A DNA stretch of 38,862 nt from Russula earlei (GCA_025769875.1 JAGFNK010000489.1:1-38862); one strand, 5' to 3'. Positions 18,032 through 34,111 are shown, numbered from the stretch's first letter. Notes: a model not told the origin generated them from the sequence alone. A program made the numbers and translations.

Positions 18032-20820
18032 TGGAAGGTAATGCTTAGCAAATCAATTTGTACGCAGTGAAAAAGTTTTTTGGGCGACGGCGTCTTTGTT
18101 TTACGACGCGCGTTCGTTTTTTCTCTTGCTGTCGTTCATCCTCTCCTTCCCCTCGCCGCTCTTCCTTCCCCATGGTCCCAGCTCAACACTCTCAAGCTGC
18201 CAGCCTCCTCAAGTTTTCACTGGCTATTCCCATGTCATTCAAGTGGTTTTTCCATGGGTGAGTTTTTTCTTTCGTTTTCGCGCCCTTCTCATCTTCTCAC
18301 CGCGCATTCCTGTCCTCTGCCCTCTCCTCCACCCCACCCTCTCTGGACGTCCAAGACCGGTCAACGCCACACCATGATCAAAATGGCCACTAGAACAATT
18401 CAGTGGAATCACGAACCCGGTGCGCGTTTTTTCTTTTCACTTTTCACGCGCTCGCTCATCCTCTCCTTCCCACTACACAGTTCCCTGTTGGGCTTCAAGG
18501 CAATGTGCTTATTGCCCTCACGGCAGCGCTCTCCCGCCCACTGGCACCCATTCCCCTGCAGTGGCGACCATGACGACTCGGCCGTGGATATGACGACCTC
18601 GCGATGGCCACGACCGCGTGCGTTTTTTTGTTTTCATTTCTATACGGTTTTTGATTTTTTCTTTTCGCGCGCGGCGTTCCTCTCCCCTCCCCTCTGCTCC
18701 GGTTGACCCACGCCGCCAAAAGGGGCCTCCTGTGAGCGACGGGTCAACGCGGCGCATGGACGCGGCCATTCGCACGCCAAAAAGGGCCGTTCTCGCCGCT
18801 TTCAAATCCCTCGCACGGCCGTGGCCAATGACCCACGCTCCTGGCCAGCGACCATGCTTTTTCTGTGCCACCAGCGCGCGCGAGAAGCGAGGGGCCGTGC
18901 GACCAGTACCCCTATCGTCTTCTCCTCCTTCCTCCCCTCCCTTCTCCTCGCGCCTTCCTCTCCTCCCTCCTCCCGTCTGCTACCTGTCAATGCAACGGTC
19001 ATCATGCTCACGCCGCGCGATCGCGATTGCCTTTGCAAACACGTTCTCCCGACAAACCGGCGCACCCCAAAATGAAGGCCGAACGGTCCCGCCCAACGCC
19101 ACTGTGTTCTGGCTTTCAGGTACTTTTCTTTCATTTTCCCTTTCTTTTCTTTTCTTTTCTTTTCTTCTTTTCTTTTCTTTCATGTTCCCGCCTCTGTCTG
19201 TGACTCACGTTCCATCTGGCCTTATTTACCCCGTGCGTGCGTGCGTGCGTGCGTTTTTCCATTCCTTTCCTGTTCTGCATTTTTTTTTCTTTCGCTTTTC
19301 TCTTTTTCCTCTCTTTTACTTTGCACTGTGCTAATCCATATCTTCCAGGTCTAGGTCGTGCGGTGTGCATGTACGCGGCCATTCGCAGGCCCACGAAAGG
19401 CCATTCTCCCGGTTTCCAAATCCCTCACACCGTCCTGGCCAGTGATGACCAGCGACAATGGTTTTTGACGGATCGGACAACGCGGGTAAGCCGCAGTACC
19501 GATGCCGCTCCCCCTCTTCGCTTTCCTTCCCTGCCCTTCCTTCCTTCGCGCGTGTGGTCCCGCGCCTCTGCCTTTGCCATCAGAAGACCCTCGCCCACGC
19601 TGCTTTCTTCTTCTCAGACACTGGATGTCCGCCTCCGTGCCGCCATACCGCCATCAAGCTAGGCCCCAAATGACAAGTCAGTCGAATGTTCCCGCGATCA
19701 GGGATTTTCGCACTTGACTGGCGTGCGTTTTCGTTTTCGTGTTCTCTCAATCTCTTATACCTCTTCCTTCCCTCAGTGCAACAGCCCATTCACAGTGACA
19801 GCATGGCCAGGGCCGAACCCGGTGAGCTTCCTTTTTTTCTTTCTTTGCTTTTCACTCGCTCTTTCTAACAGCAACAGGCAGTCGTGTTTGCGCTGTGTAT
19901 GACCGTGACCGTGACCACGGAATGGCACAAGCAGCCACCGTGAGTGTTCCCGCGCACGTTGACCAGGTACGTTATTCCTTTTCTTTTCTGACAGCTCTCT
20001 CTCTCATACTCTCTGCCCTCTCTTCAAGTGCTCCAAGCTCCCTCCATATGCGATGGTACAATCCCCACACTCGACACTTGGTTGGCAAGAAACGTGCAGT
20101 TTTCTCGCGTGCGTGATTGTCACGCATTAAGCTATGTGCGTGCTGTCTCCCCTCTCCACAGTCTCCAACCATCCCCTCCTTTGGACGCGGCCCTCACCAG
20201 CCACATTAGGAACGAGGCCATGGTTGGGGAATTGTGGCCCTCCGCCAAGCCTGTGTACGACATGTCCATGGTTGGCTCAGTCACGAGGGCGACATGCAAG
20301 ACATGGCGCACTGTGACACGCGTATTCCTGTGTCCAGGGATTTTTGCGCTTGACGGGCGTGCATCTTTCGTGTTCGTTTTCGCGGGTCCTCTCTCTCCAT
20401 GCCTGTTGTCACAAGACCGTCAGGCATGACTACCTGCCTCCCTGGACAAACAAGTCACATCCCTGGCTCATCTGGAATGGATTTGCATGTTAGTTTTTTT
20501 CGTTTTCGTTGTTGCGTTCTCTAACTTTTTTCTTTATTTTCCTCTCCTCCAGTCAGCTCGGCCTCGACTGGCTTACTGTCATGTGGATTCCGGCGTGCGC
20601 AATTTTCGAACTGTGCGTTTTTCCTTTTCTTTTCCACATGTTTGAAACCCTGATTTGCAGACAACATGGGTTTCCCTGTCCCCTGTGCGCGATATTTACG
20701 CAACTTTGTTAACCTCCCCACATGCGCCTTGCGTGCATGATCAGCATTTTCGAGCGTCTCACGATGCGGGGCTGCCGTCCACCCTGCCTCCCTTACTCCT
20801 GCCTCCATAGTCTTTTGTAA
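18032..20820 (+). other. CpG-rich array of intron-like modules
   Basis: At least seven times the sequence gives a splice-donor-like start followed by a T/TTTC-rich run: 18258 (gtgagttttttc), 18420 (gtgcgcgtttttt), 19120 (gtacttttc), 19723 (gtgcgttttcg), 19822 (gtgagcttcc), 19967 (gtacgttatt), 20489 (gttagttttttt) and 20613 (gtgcgttttt). Most are followed by a polypyrimidine stretch and CAG. Between them lie short CpG-rich exon-like pieces without a sustained frame. Two pieces, about 18761-18860 and 19358-19460, are direct repeats (gcggccattcgca...tttccaaatccctc). Long frames here change from frame to frame and are CT-bias artefacts. It may be duplicated gene fragments carried by the Helitron. 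Confidence 0.4.
19141..19184 (+). repeat. TTTTC microsatellite
   Basis: A run of about eight imperfect tttc/ttttc units on the plus strand. A separate short (gtgc)n run lies at about 19230-19253. Confidence 0.8.
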
Positions 20821-20851
20821 TATTTATGGGATGTAATTTACTTCCTGCTCA

Positions 20852-20858
20852 TATAAAT
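20852..20858 (+). promoter_or_regulatory. Candidate TATA box of the Helitron gene
   Basis: The sequence tataaat within ctcatataaatataag lies about 425 bp upstream of the proposed ATG at 21278. A 12-bp palindrome CCGGTTAACCGG (20966-20977) lies between them. A possible 5' leader intron (gtatgttt... at about 21210 to tattag at 21272) would place the start codon soon after its acceptor. Confidence 0.4.
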
Positions 20859-21277
20859 ATAAGACTTTGCATAAAATGATGTTAGTGTCTGGATTCTGTT
20901 TAGATGGAGCTGGGGTGTGTGCGTGTGTGCTGTGGTTCATGGCGTAAGGTGTAGCGGTTGCAGGGCCGGTTAACCGGGCCGGGCTGCACGCGACACGGAA
21001 CTTGGGCTCTGGGGACATAAACAGGTGCTTGCCTGTTGGTGCTGCGGAAATCTTACCTCTGCCTCCAACCATCATCCTCTGCCTCCACTGAACAGTCCAG
21101 TTTCTCTACAAAGTGAGTCCCCCACTTTCTGGGCAGCTGCATATTTTTTTAAATATGTTTTTCAGTCACTCACAACCCTTCAACTTCCACCCTTTTCAAC
21201 AATCAACAAGGTATGTTTACTATGTTTTAATTACAGCATTGCTGATGGTGATGATCCTGTCTCTTTTATTAGCCCCC

Positions 21278-26798
<5,521 letters not shown>

Positions 26799-26984
26799 CA
26801 AGATGTGTGTTCAGTGTATGTATTGTTTGTTCTGCTTTACCATGTAAAAGATTATACATAGTGATGAGTTGATTACTTTCTGTTTAAGCAAAAAAGGGAT
26901 TATGCAAAGAGGCTTTAAACAAAAAAGGATCACACCTGAGTGATTCCACCCGGGTGACGGTGGGGGTTCGGGGGTGCAGCCCCT

Positions 26985-27033
26985 GACAAGTTTTAATTTC
27001 GTGCCTAAGGCATGAAATTACAACTTGTCCTGA
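26985..27033 (+). terminator. Candidate Helitron 3' terminus: hairpin plus CTGA
   Basis: The stems are gacaagtt/aacttgtc (8 bp) and aatttcgtgcc/ggcatgaaatt (11 bp with one G-T pair), with a two-base mismatch between and a 3-nt loop. They are followed by CTGA at 27030-27033 and T at 27034. A 10-bp palindrome CACCCGGGTG lies upstream (26947-26956). Alternative: this hairpin belongs to an LTR. Confidence 0.45.
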
Positions 27034-27070
27034 TCAGTAAGAGCTTACTCACTGCTTACTGATTCATGAC

Positions 27071-27453
27071 AGATACTAGGAAAGAATGACTCATGCATGA
27101 GTCATTTCTAACATTCTTGAATTACGTTTTCTGTATTTGGATACTACTGGTTCTCAGCTATGTGCACCCCGAGTTTCATACGAATCGGATCAGCAGTTAT
27201 TGAGATATGGTATAAATAGTCTGTGATACTAAGAAGTCAAGCCTTACGCTCAACTTACACTTTTAACAAGACAATCATCTTGTCTATCGATCTAAACAAA
27301 ATTGTAGTGCAGACTCTAACTGAAAGAGGCCCCTCTCTTTTCTACATCCAATCTTCCTGAGATAATATCAAAGGGTTCGAAGTCTAGTGCTTGAACTATA
27401 TCAAGCAACTCTTTCACTAAAGAGTCGGTACTAAGATCTGATGGATCTTAACA
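27071..27453 (+). repeat. LTR-A, right copy
   Basis: It matches the minus strand of 17559-17942 over its length and ends ggatcttaaca. TATA box tataaat at 27211-27217. An 18-bp perfect palindrome TGACTCATGCATGAGTCA lies at 27087-27104. The true start may be lost to the Helitron. It abuts a copy of LTR-C from which the first ~150 bp are missing. Confidence 0.7.
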
Positions 27454-28205
27454 TGAGCGATTCTCAGCACAATCAACATACAACAAGCCCCACTTAATGG
27501 CAACCCTTTTAGCAATAAAGGACAGTATTATAGCCTCCCTAAGGACCCTTTAGGATGACTCTAAGTGCTCTACAATAGGCACTAACACAATACTAAAGAC
27601 CCTACAACATGTTATTAGACTAACTCTAATAACTATAGAACAAACTATACAGCAATACTAAGGACCTTAATATAAGTATTAGGGTCGACTCTAAGGACCC
27701 TAATAGAACTAACTAACAGCAAATGAATCAGGTGCTTCACATGTGTACTAAAGCAGTGAACACATGGACAGTAAAGGCTCTTACTCATCAAGAGAAGCCT
27801 TCTTACTCAGCAGCTTACTGAGCATGACTGAGCATGCTCAGTAAGCACATTCCAACTTCTTAATCATCTGTCTATTGTGCTTGATAACAAGATTATGACT
27901 TGTTCCCTATTTAGCAGTTCTCTTGTAGTATATAAGCACTCAATAAAGTAGCAGACAGTCCTCAGACTGTCCATCTGTTTACGGCACTCACAATCTCTGG
28001 GATACTCCCTTAAGGACTGTCCCCTTGTGATCATTCTGGCCTCTTCTCTGCGTGCCTGCTCAATGCTCCCAGTTACCATACCCCTTTGGTATTTGGTACT
28101 ACTCTGGACAGTACTTCTTGCCCATGCCATCTTGGACATTTATTGACTTGTCTTCAAGCTTATCCCTTGCTCTTGAACTGGATAGTTCAACAGTGAGTCT
28201 TGACA
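27454..28205 (+). repeat. LTR-C copy 3, 5'-truncated
   Basis: It matches LTR-C copy 2 (inverse of 14024 to about 14845) up to the end GAGTCTTGACA at 28205. The 13-bp inverted repeat (27814-27845), TATA box (tatataag near 27929) and 8-bp-stem palindrome (27955-27972) are kept. The beginning was lost where LTR-A adjoins. Confidence 0.85.
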
Positions 28206-28374
28206 CAGGGCCCACACATGAGGCACCTGTGCAGGCATCATAGCAAGTTCGTGGATGCAGGTGAGAACATGGGGAGCAGGTCGTGGGGGGAAAGGCCAGC
28301 ACAGCTGATTTCATGTCCAGCATACGTGTATGTGCCACCAACTTGCTCAGTGTTTGCATTTGCATTCATTTGCT

Positions 28375-29187
28375 GCGAATTGCTTACAGAGTACATATGT
28401 GCGAATTCCTTTTGTGCCATCTCTTCATCCTCGCATCATCATCATTGCTGCCAGCATGCCACCTCACCCCCATCAACCGCCACATGGCCTTGCCCTCAAT
28501 GCCCCCACCTTCACCATGCACTGATGAGTCCTGATGCACCGCTGAAGAGCCCCATACCATGCTGCCATCTTTGTTGCCATTGGACAGTGTTGCTACTGTA
28601 TGTTTCAGTATGCTTTTTTCTCCCCTTTTACTAGTCTCTCATTTGTTAGTCAGAGATCTGCACGCTGCCTATGCATCAATTTCCCAGCCTGCCACCATCT
28701 TCCCTCTCCCTTTCTACATCCATGCCCCCTTGCTCCTCTACCTTGCACCTGCCATCCAATCTCTCCAATCATCCCACCTGCAATTGTGTTTGGCAGCACC
28801 ATCAGCGCCCAAGCAACCACCCACCAGCACTCTCCCTATCCCCCCTCCAGCCTCTCCTTTGCACTGTCTCCCCCTTGCATCATGACTTGACCACACCCCT
28901 CATCACCACACCTGGCCTTGGCCATCCTTCACGAATCACCACACACACCACTACCACAGCCACTGGAGACCATGACTCAATACCTCACATTGTCCAGCTT
29001 TGGTCCCATTCATATGTCTAGATTTCCTTTCATATGCCTGTCTTTTGTGCTTTTCCGGTCCTTTAGCCTTAGTTCGCACCTGTATATGCTACCATCTTGA
29101 ATAAAGTTGCCCTGTTGTCCTCTTATCATCTGTGTGAACCTGAGTGCAGTTGAATGAACAAACACATTCTCGTGTTCCTGCTAGGTG
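28375..29187 (+). repeat. LTR-like block, copy 1 (CpG-decayed)
   Basis: It matches 31490-32299 in the same orientation over about 810 bp, from gcgaat(t/c)gcttaca to ctaggtgct. It contains a CT-rich leader-like stretch and, near its end, aataaagttgccctgttg (28-bp conserved context from 29100), a likely polyadenylation signal. Compared with copy 2, many CG pairs are TG or CA. Frames of 60-144 codons here are low-complexity and unsupported. Confidence 0.75.
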
Positions 29188-29196
29188 CTGCTTCCC

Positions 29197-29520
29197 AGTC
29201 AAAAACACTATGGGGCTGCCTCAAGACAGCCCATGGGTACAACATGAGGGCAAAATAATAGATATGACCATGATTTTGAGTTGTAATTCATCTAATACAC
29301 ATGTGTAGGTGGCTTGAGTCCAGCTCCACCAATTCTCACTCAAATCTCATGAAAAACAATGGGGCTGCCTAGCCCTCATTCAGGCGATTCAGGGACAATA
29401 GGTTTCATATGAATTGAAGGTGTTTTGAGGGAGATATTTATCCTGCACGTTTGAGGGGGTTTTCTGCGCCAATTTGGGTGGAATTCAAGCTCCACCAAGT
29501 GTGCTGAAAACAGCAATAAA
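29197..29520 (-). repeat. 323-bp repeat, copy 1 (inverted partner of copy 2)
   Basis: Minus-strand copy that begins ttattgctgttttcagcac at 29520 and ends agtgtttttgact at 29197. With the plus copy at 29581-29903 it forms an inverted pair around a 60-bp centre. It has no TG...CA LTR ends, no clear terminal inverted repeats of its own and no ORF with support. Confidence 0.8.
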
Positions 29521-29580
29521 TGTCAAAGTATCATTGAGCACAGCATATCACCCACAGATGGATTGGAGAAACAGAATGAG
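29521..29580 (+). pseudogene. Ty3/gypsy integrase relic between the inverted repeats
   Basis: The plus strand reads VSLSTAYHPQMDW followed by RNRMS. This is the universal gypsy integrase motif S(T/S)AYHPQ(T)DGQTER-N, which includes the catalytic Glu region, with the DGQTE part damaged. Only about 20 codons remain; both sides are 323-bp repeats. Confidence 0.6.
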
Positions 29581-29903
29581 TTATTGCCATTTTCAGTGCA
29601 CTTGGCGGAGCTTGAATTCCACCCAAATCGGCGCAGAAACCCCCTCAAACATGCGGGATGAATATCTCCCTCAAAACAGCTTCAATTCATATGAAATTTA
29701 TTGTCCCTGAATCGCCTGAATGAGGGCTAGGCAGCCCCATTGTTTTTCATGAGATTTGAGTGAGAATTGGTGGAGCTGGACTCAAGCCACCTCCACATGT
29801 GTATTAGATGAATTACAACTCAAAATCATGGTCTATATCTATTATTTTTCCCTCATGTTGTACCCATGGGCTGTCTTGAGGCAGCCCCATAGTGTTTTTG
29901 ACT
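29581..29903 (+). repeat. 323-bp repeat, copy 2
   Basis: It runs from ttattgccattttcagtgc to agtgtttttgact, nearly the same as the copy at 37881-38203, and continues at 29904 into the same LTR-D sequence as that copy. The ORF that starts MSENWWSWTQATS in several copies is just this repeat read in one frame. Confidence 0.85.
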
Positions 29904-30094
29904 CAAGTGTTGTGGTGTGCAATGTTATTTCCAGTGCGATTGGAGTTGCAGCCAGCCACTCATCACCCCTCTCGCCTCTCGATTCTGACCATCCTTCTTG
30001 TTTTTTCACAGACAGAGAGGAGTGGGTTGCAAAGAGGGGCCCTATTCTGAACTCTTTCTACTACAGAGTAGCTAGGGTGTTTTTATATACAGGA
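29904..30094 (-). repeat. LTR-D fragment with promoter
   Basis: It matches 38204-38393 (caagtgttgtggtgtgcaa to tatatacagga). On the minus strand it gives cctgtatataaaaacaccct, a TATA box, followed by the transcript start region. The upstream part of the LTR is missing and replaced by CpG-rich sequence. Confidence 0.7.
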
Positions 30095-31489
30095 GTCGTC
30101 TCCATTGCAGGTGGTTGGCAGCAGGCATGGACGAGGAGCGAAGGCGTAGGTGGTGAGCGTGAGTTCGTAGATAGAGACGTAGGTGGCGAGGACTCGAGAA
30201 AGAGGATGCGTGGGGCGGCTTGCACGGGGGTGGGATCTGTCGTCTTGCGGTGGCGGTGGCGGGGGTCGTCTCCACTGCAGGTGTCGGCAGCAGACGTGGG
30301 CGAGAGCGTGCGAATGGATGGGGAGGCGGCATGGGAGGGCGGCGTGCGTGTGTGCTGTTGGTGTCGCACTGCTTCTCCTGCGGCGGCTTCTGCTCCTGTT
30401 GTGGTGTTGTGGCTAAGTTTGGCCAAGGCCTTCTTGGTCTTCTGGGGTGGTGCTGGTGGCGAGGGGTTGCACGTGCGGCGGTGCTGGTGTCGCGCGAACT
30501 ACTAAAGCGGCTGTGACTGAGAAGACTGAGGCTGAGACTGAGAAGGTGGTGGCGGACTGAGCTGGTGCACAGTGGAGGCGGACGGGGCGGAGGCACGACT
30601 GAGGGCAACGCAGGGGCGACGGCGGCTGTGGCTGACAAGGCATGCGGCGGCGGTGCTTGTGAGACGGTGGTGGAGGCGGCGGTGTGTGGCGCTAAGACGT
30701 CGGTGGCTGAGGCTGAGGCTACGGCGGCGGCTGATGAGACTAAGGCGGCTGGCAAGGCTAAGAGCGCAGTGGCGGTGGTTGACTGATCTGAAGCTGGGGC
30801 GACGGAGACAGCTGGCAAAACTAGGGGCGCGGTGGCGGCGGCTGAGACTGAGAAGGCTGAGGCTGAGGGCAGGGTGGAGAGCGGCGGCTGGCGATGCTGG
30901 TGCTATGACGGACTGGGCTGAACTGATGAGTATGGGCGAGGCTAAGATGGAACTGATGCGAAGTCGGCGGCTGGCACGACTGAGGCTACTGTGGCGACAG
31001 ACGAGGCGACGGACGAGACAGTGCGTAAAGAGTCGTGTGGCTTATTCATCAACCATCCACCTGTCCACTCCTACTCCAGGATGATGACAGGGTGTTCTTC
31101 CCTTCCCAGAGCTGCTCACCATACCTTGCTCTACCCCTCCATTTCAACCCCCTAAACCCTCATGGGCTCGAAGCAACGTGCTTCAAAACGCCGGCCTGCA
31201 CCGACACGTACTACTGGCCAAAGGAAGGCTGCCCGAAAAAAAACTGGTGGAAATGAAAGTGACAGCTCAGGCACTCCCACTCGACCAAGCGATCACAACC
31301 ACAGCTCAGGCTTCCAAGACATCCCTTCCTGCTATTGATGAGGATGGGGAGGAAGAGTCCTATGCCTATGTAAATGCAGAAGCCTGGGAACTCACTACAG
31401 CACAAACGCACGGACCACAAGACATGCAAAATTGTCGCAAAGGCACACGGCCTCGATGTCGACTCACCCACACAGCTATATGGCTGGCC
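30095..31489. other. CpG-rich stretch without a supported gene
   Basis: The base composition is G-rich on the plus strand, with many gctgag/ggctga repeats (about 30500-31000) and a short direct repeat gtcgtctcca(t/c)tgcaggtg at 30095 and 30266. Long frames on both strands (30072-30818 minus, 30572-31084 plus) are low-complexity Pro/Ala/Ser or Arg-rich and overlap each other, so I do not call them genes. A similar composition is seen at the window's right edge. Confidence 0.45.
31162..31338 (+). CDS. Short basic ORF (58 aa), possibly the start of a broken gene
   Basis: The ATG at 31162 opens 58 codons beginning MGSKQRASKRRPAPTRTTGQ and continuing with Arg/Lys-rich then Ser/Thr-rich sequence, to TGA at 31336. 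In another frame the sequence goes on with DEDGEEESYAYVNAEAWELT, so a frameshift may have split a basic-then-acidic protein. A basic, disordered N-terminus is seen in nuclear or DNA-binding proteins and transposases. I recognise no family. It could also be chance. Confidence 0.25.
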   Translation: MGSKQRASKRRPAPTRTTGQRKAARKKTGGNESDSSGTPTRPSDHNHSSGFQDIPSCY

Positions 31490-32299
31490 GCGAATCGCTT
31501 ACAAGAGTACATATGTGCGTATTCCTTCGTGCCATCTCCTCTTCGTCCTCACATCATCATCATCGTCGCCGCCAGCACGCCACCCGCCCCCATCAACCGC
31601 CGCATGCCCTCGCCCTCAACCCCCGCCTTCACCATGCACTGACGAGTCCCAACGCACAGCCAAGAGCCCCGTACCACCGCCGTCTTCGTTGCCATCGGAC
31701 GTGTTGCTACTGTACATTTCGGTATGCTTTTCTCCCCTTTTTTACTAGACTCTCATTTTGTTAGTCAGAGATCTGCACGCCCCTATGCGTCCATTTCCCA
31801 GCCTGCCGCCGTCTTCCCTCTCCCTTTCTACTTCCATGCCCCCTCGCTCCTCTCCCTCGCATCTGCCATCCAAGTTCTCCAATCGTCCCACCCGCAATCG
31901 CGTTCGGCAGCGCCATCAGCGCCCAAGCGACCACCCACCAGCACTCTCCCTATCCCCCCTCCAGCCTCTCCTTTGCATCGTCTCCCCCTCCTCGCATTGC
32001 GACTCGACCACACCCCTCGTCACCACACCTGGCCTCGGCCATCCTTCACAAATCGCCACAGCCACTACCACAGCCGCTGGAGACCACGACTCGATACCTC
32101 GCTGTCCAGCTTCGGTCCCCTTCTCACGTCTAGATTTCCTTTCATATGCTGTCTTTTGTGCTTTTCCTGTCCCTTAGCCTTAGTTCTAACCTGTATCTGC
32201 TACCATGTTGAATAAAGTTGCCCTGTTGTTCCCTTATCATCTGTGTGAACCTGAGTGCAGTCGAATGAACAAACGCGTTCTCGCTTCCCTAGGTGCTCC
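31490..32299 (+). repeat. LTR-like block, copy 2 (CpG-preserved)
   Basis: Direct repeat of 28375-29187. It keeps CG at many places where copy 1 has TG or CA. It carries aataaag at 32211-32217 in the same context as copy 1, a likely poly(A) signal. It ends ctaggtgctcct, after which sequence unlike copy 1 follows. Confidence 0.75.
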
Positions 32300-32461
32300 T
32301 CCTCTTTGGAGCTTCAGTCTTATGAAGTCATTCTGCATTCTTGGACACACTTCACCGCCCCATGGGCTCAGGTGTGCACTTCCTGGGGGGGCTCCTTCCC
32401 GGCACACGACCGTGCTACTGTCACACGATATGAGGGAAAACGTTGCACACCACAACACTTG

Positions 32462-32781
32462 AGTCAAAAACACTATGGGGCTGCCTCAAGACAGCCCATG
32501 GGTACAACATGAGGGAAAAATAATAGATATAGACCATGATTTTGAGTTGTAATTCATCTAATACACATGTGGAGGTGGCTTGAGTCCAGCTCCACCAATT
32601 CTCACTCAAATCTCATGAAAACAATGGGGCTGCCTAGCCCTCATTCAGGCGATTCAGGGACAATAAGTTTATGTGAATTGAAGCTGTTTTGAGGGAGATA
32701 TTTGCCCCGCACGTTTGAGAGGGTTTTCTGCCCATTTGGGTGGAATTCAAACTCCGCCAAGTGTGCTGAAAATGGCAATAA
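32462..32781 (-). repeat. 323-bp repeat, copy 3
   Basis: Minus-orientation copy. Outside its 32462 end it continues into the same gactcaagtgttgtggtgtgcaacgtt junction as copies 2 and 5. At 32781 it meets the right arm of the inverted duplication. Confidence 0.85.
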
Positions 32782-33332
32782 TTGTGCCACAATGCATGTG
32801 CAATATTGTGGACACCTCTACTCACCCCTTTTGGCCATATGAACAGGGTGGCACCATAGAGCCTAGGTTTCTTTTATTATAATAGGGAAGGGTCCTCAAG
32901 GGCCCTCTCTGGGAAATGGTTCATGACATAGGTGTACTTTGAGGGAATAATAAGAAAGATAGATGGTCAATTTTAGTTTAATGTGTTTCATATACATGTG
33001 CAGGCTGCCTGAGTCCAGCTTCACCAACTTTTGCTCAAATCTCATGAAAAAGGTGGGGATACATAGCCCTCATTGAGGTGATTCAGAGAATACAATTTCT
33101 ATTGAGATATGAGCAGAAATGAGGGAGATATTTGCCTTGCATGTTTGTGCTAAATTTGTGGTTTCAAGCACTGCACCAATTGTTGCACTGAAAGAAAACA
33201 GCAATAATTGGTAATTCCTTTTTGGCATAACTGTGTCTGACTGAGGGGCTTGTCCTCATGAGGGGCAAGAGCATATTAGTATGTGATTGGACCGGCCGAG
33301 GAGTTGAGCCGAAGCGTTGATGCGGTTCGGCT

Positions 33333-33735
33333 ATGTTTCAACAGTCCATACAATGGCTCAAGGTAACAACTTCTGCTGTGGTGGAAAGTCACCGTGACCA
33401 TCGATTCTCGCATTTCGTGTGCCATGGAAAATCGAAAGATGCGGAGCCATTTGACGCTTCGTTCCAGCTCCATGATGGCCAGCGTCTTACATTACTCGAA
33501 CCACTGCAAATTCCAGCCGCCGAGTTTGCGTTCCTGAGATGAGGGGAGTCAGCATTTCCGATGAGTCGTCACACTGTGGATTCCGAAGGGTATTTGGGAC
33601 GATGTGGGGAATGGCGGATGATGACGCACAAGAACTAGTTGAACACTTTTACAAGTCAGTGATGAACCAGGGACTCCATACCATGAGAGGGCACTTCGGG
33701 ATGCGCGGAGACTGAGGAAGAAAGGGGTTTCGTTG
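33333..33735 (+). pseudogene. CHAT-domain pseudogene, right copy (no copia)
   Basis: The ATG at 33333 opens 69 codons (MFQQSIQWLKVTTSAVVESH...) with HFVCHGKSKDAEPFD, LHDGQRLTLLEPL and AEFAFLR before a stop at 33540. Other frames then carry VSISDES, CGFRRVFGTMWGMADDDAQE and finally RDARRLRKKGVSL. The catalytic-Cys motif SAC-x-TA and the ALHLAA segment are missing exactly as in the left copy, so decay came before the duplication. CHAT domains are caspase-like proteases or signalling modules; this one cannot be catalytic. Upstream TPR repeats are absent. Confidence 0.68.
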
Positions 33736-34111
33736 AGAATCAAGTCCTTTTCCATCGACTTCCGCCTGCTCTCGCTTCCATCGCACGCGTCATCCTCCAA
33801 TAGATATAGTCTTCGCTACATAGACATTGCTTCACTACAGTGTAGCTATAGCATTTCCTGCACTACCGTGACAGTTGCATGACCTCAGCGTGCTTCACCT
33901 CGACTCACTGCACTGCTACTTCACCAGTGGCGGTCCCAACGTGTACATGAGATGATTTCAACTGGTCGTAACGTGCTCGCTGCTCTCATTTCCAGCTTGC
34001 AAGCCTGGAAACGTCGATGCATCAACGTCGCATCAACACTGGATCATGATGCGACGGATGTATAGCCATGCCCATCCTGGTCGTGGACAAGTGGAGGTAG
34101 ACTTGCCGCAG

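Noticed and set aside
18080..19334. ORFs of 208 and 238 codons in the CpG-rich array
   Set aside because: Low-complexity Ser/Phe/Pro/Arg sequence caused by pyrimidine bias; frames overlap each other and cross many donor/acceptor-like sites, with no domain.
27034..27063. Short inverted repeat TCAGTAAG...CTTACTGA beside the Helitron end, considered as a terminal repeat
   Set aside because: Too short, no partner at another boundary, and probably a part of LTR-A or of its flank.
30072..30818. 248-codon Pro/Ala/Ser-rich minus-strand ORF
   Set aside because: It overlaps an Arg-rich plus-strand ORF, has no domain, and is expected from the gctgag-type repeats; part of it runs into LTR-D sequence.
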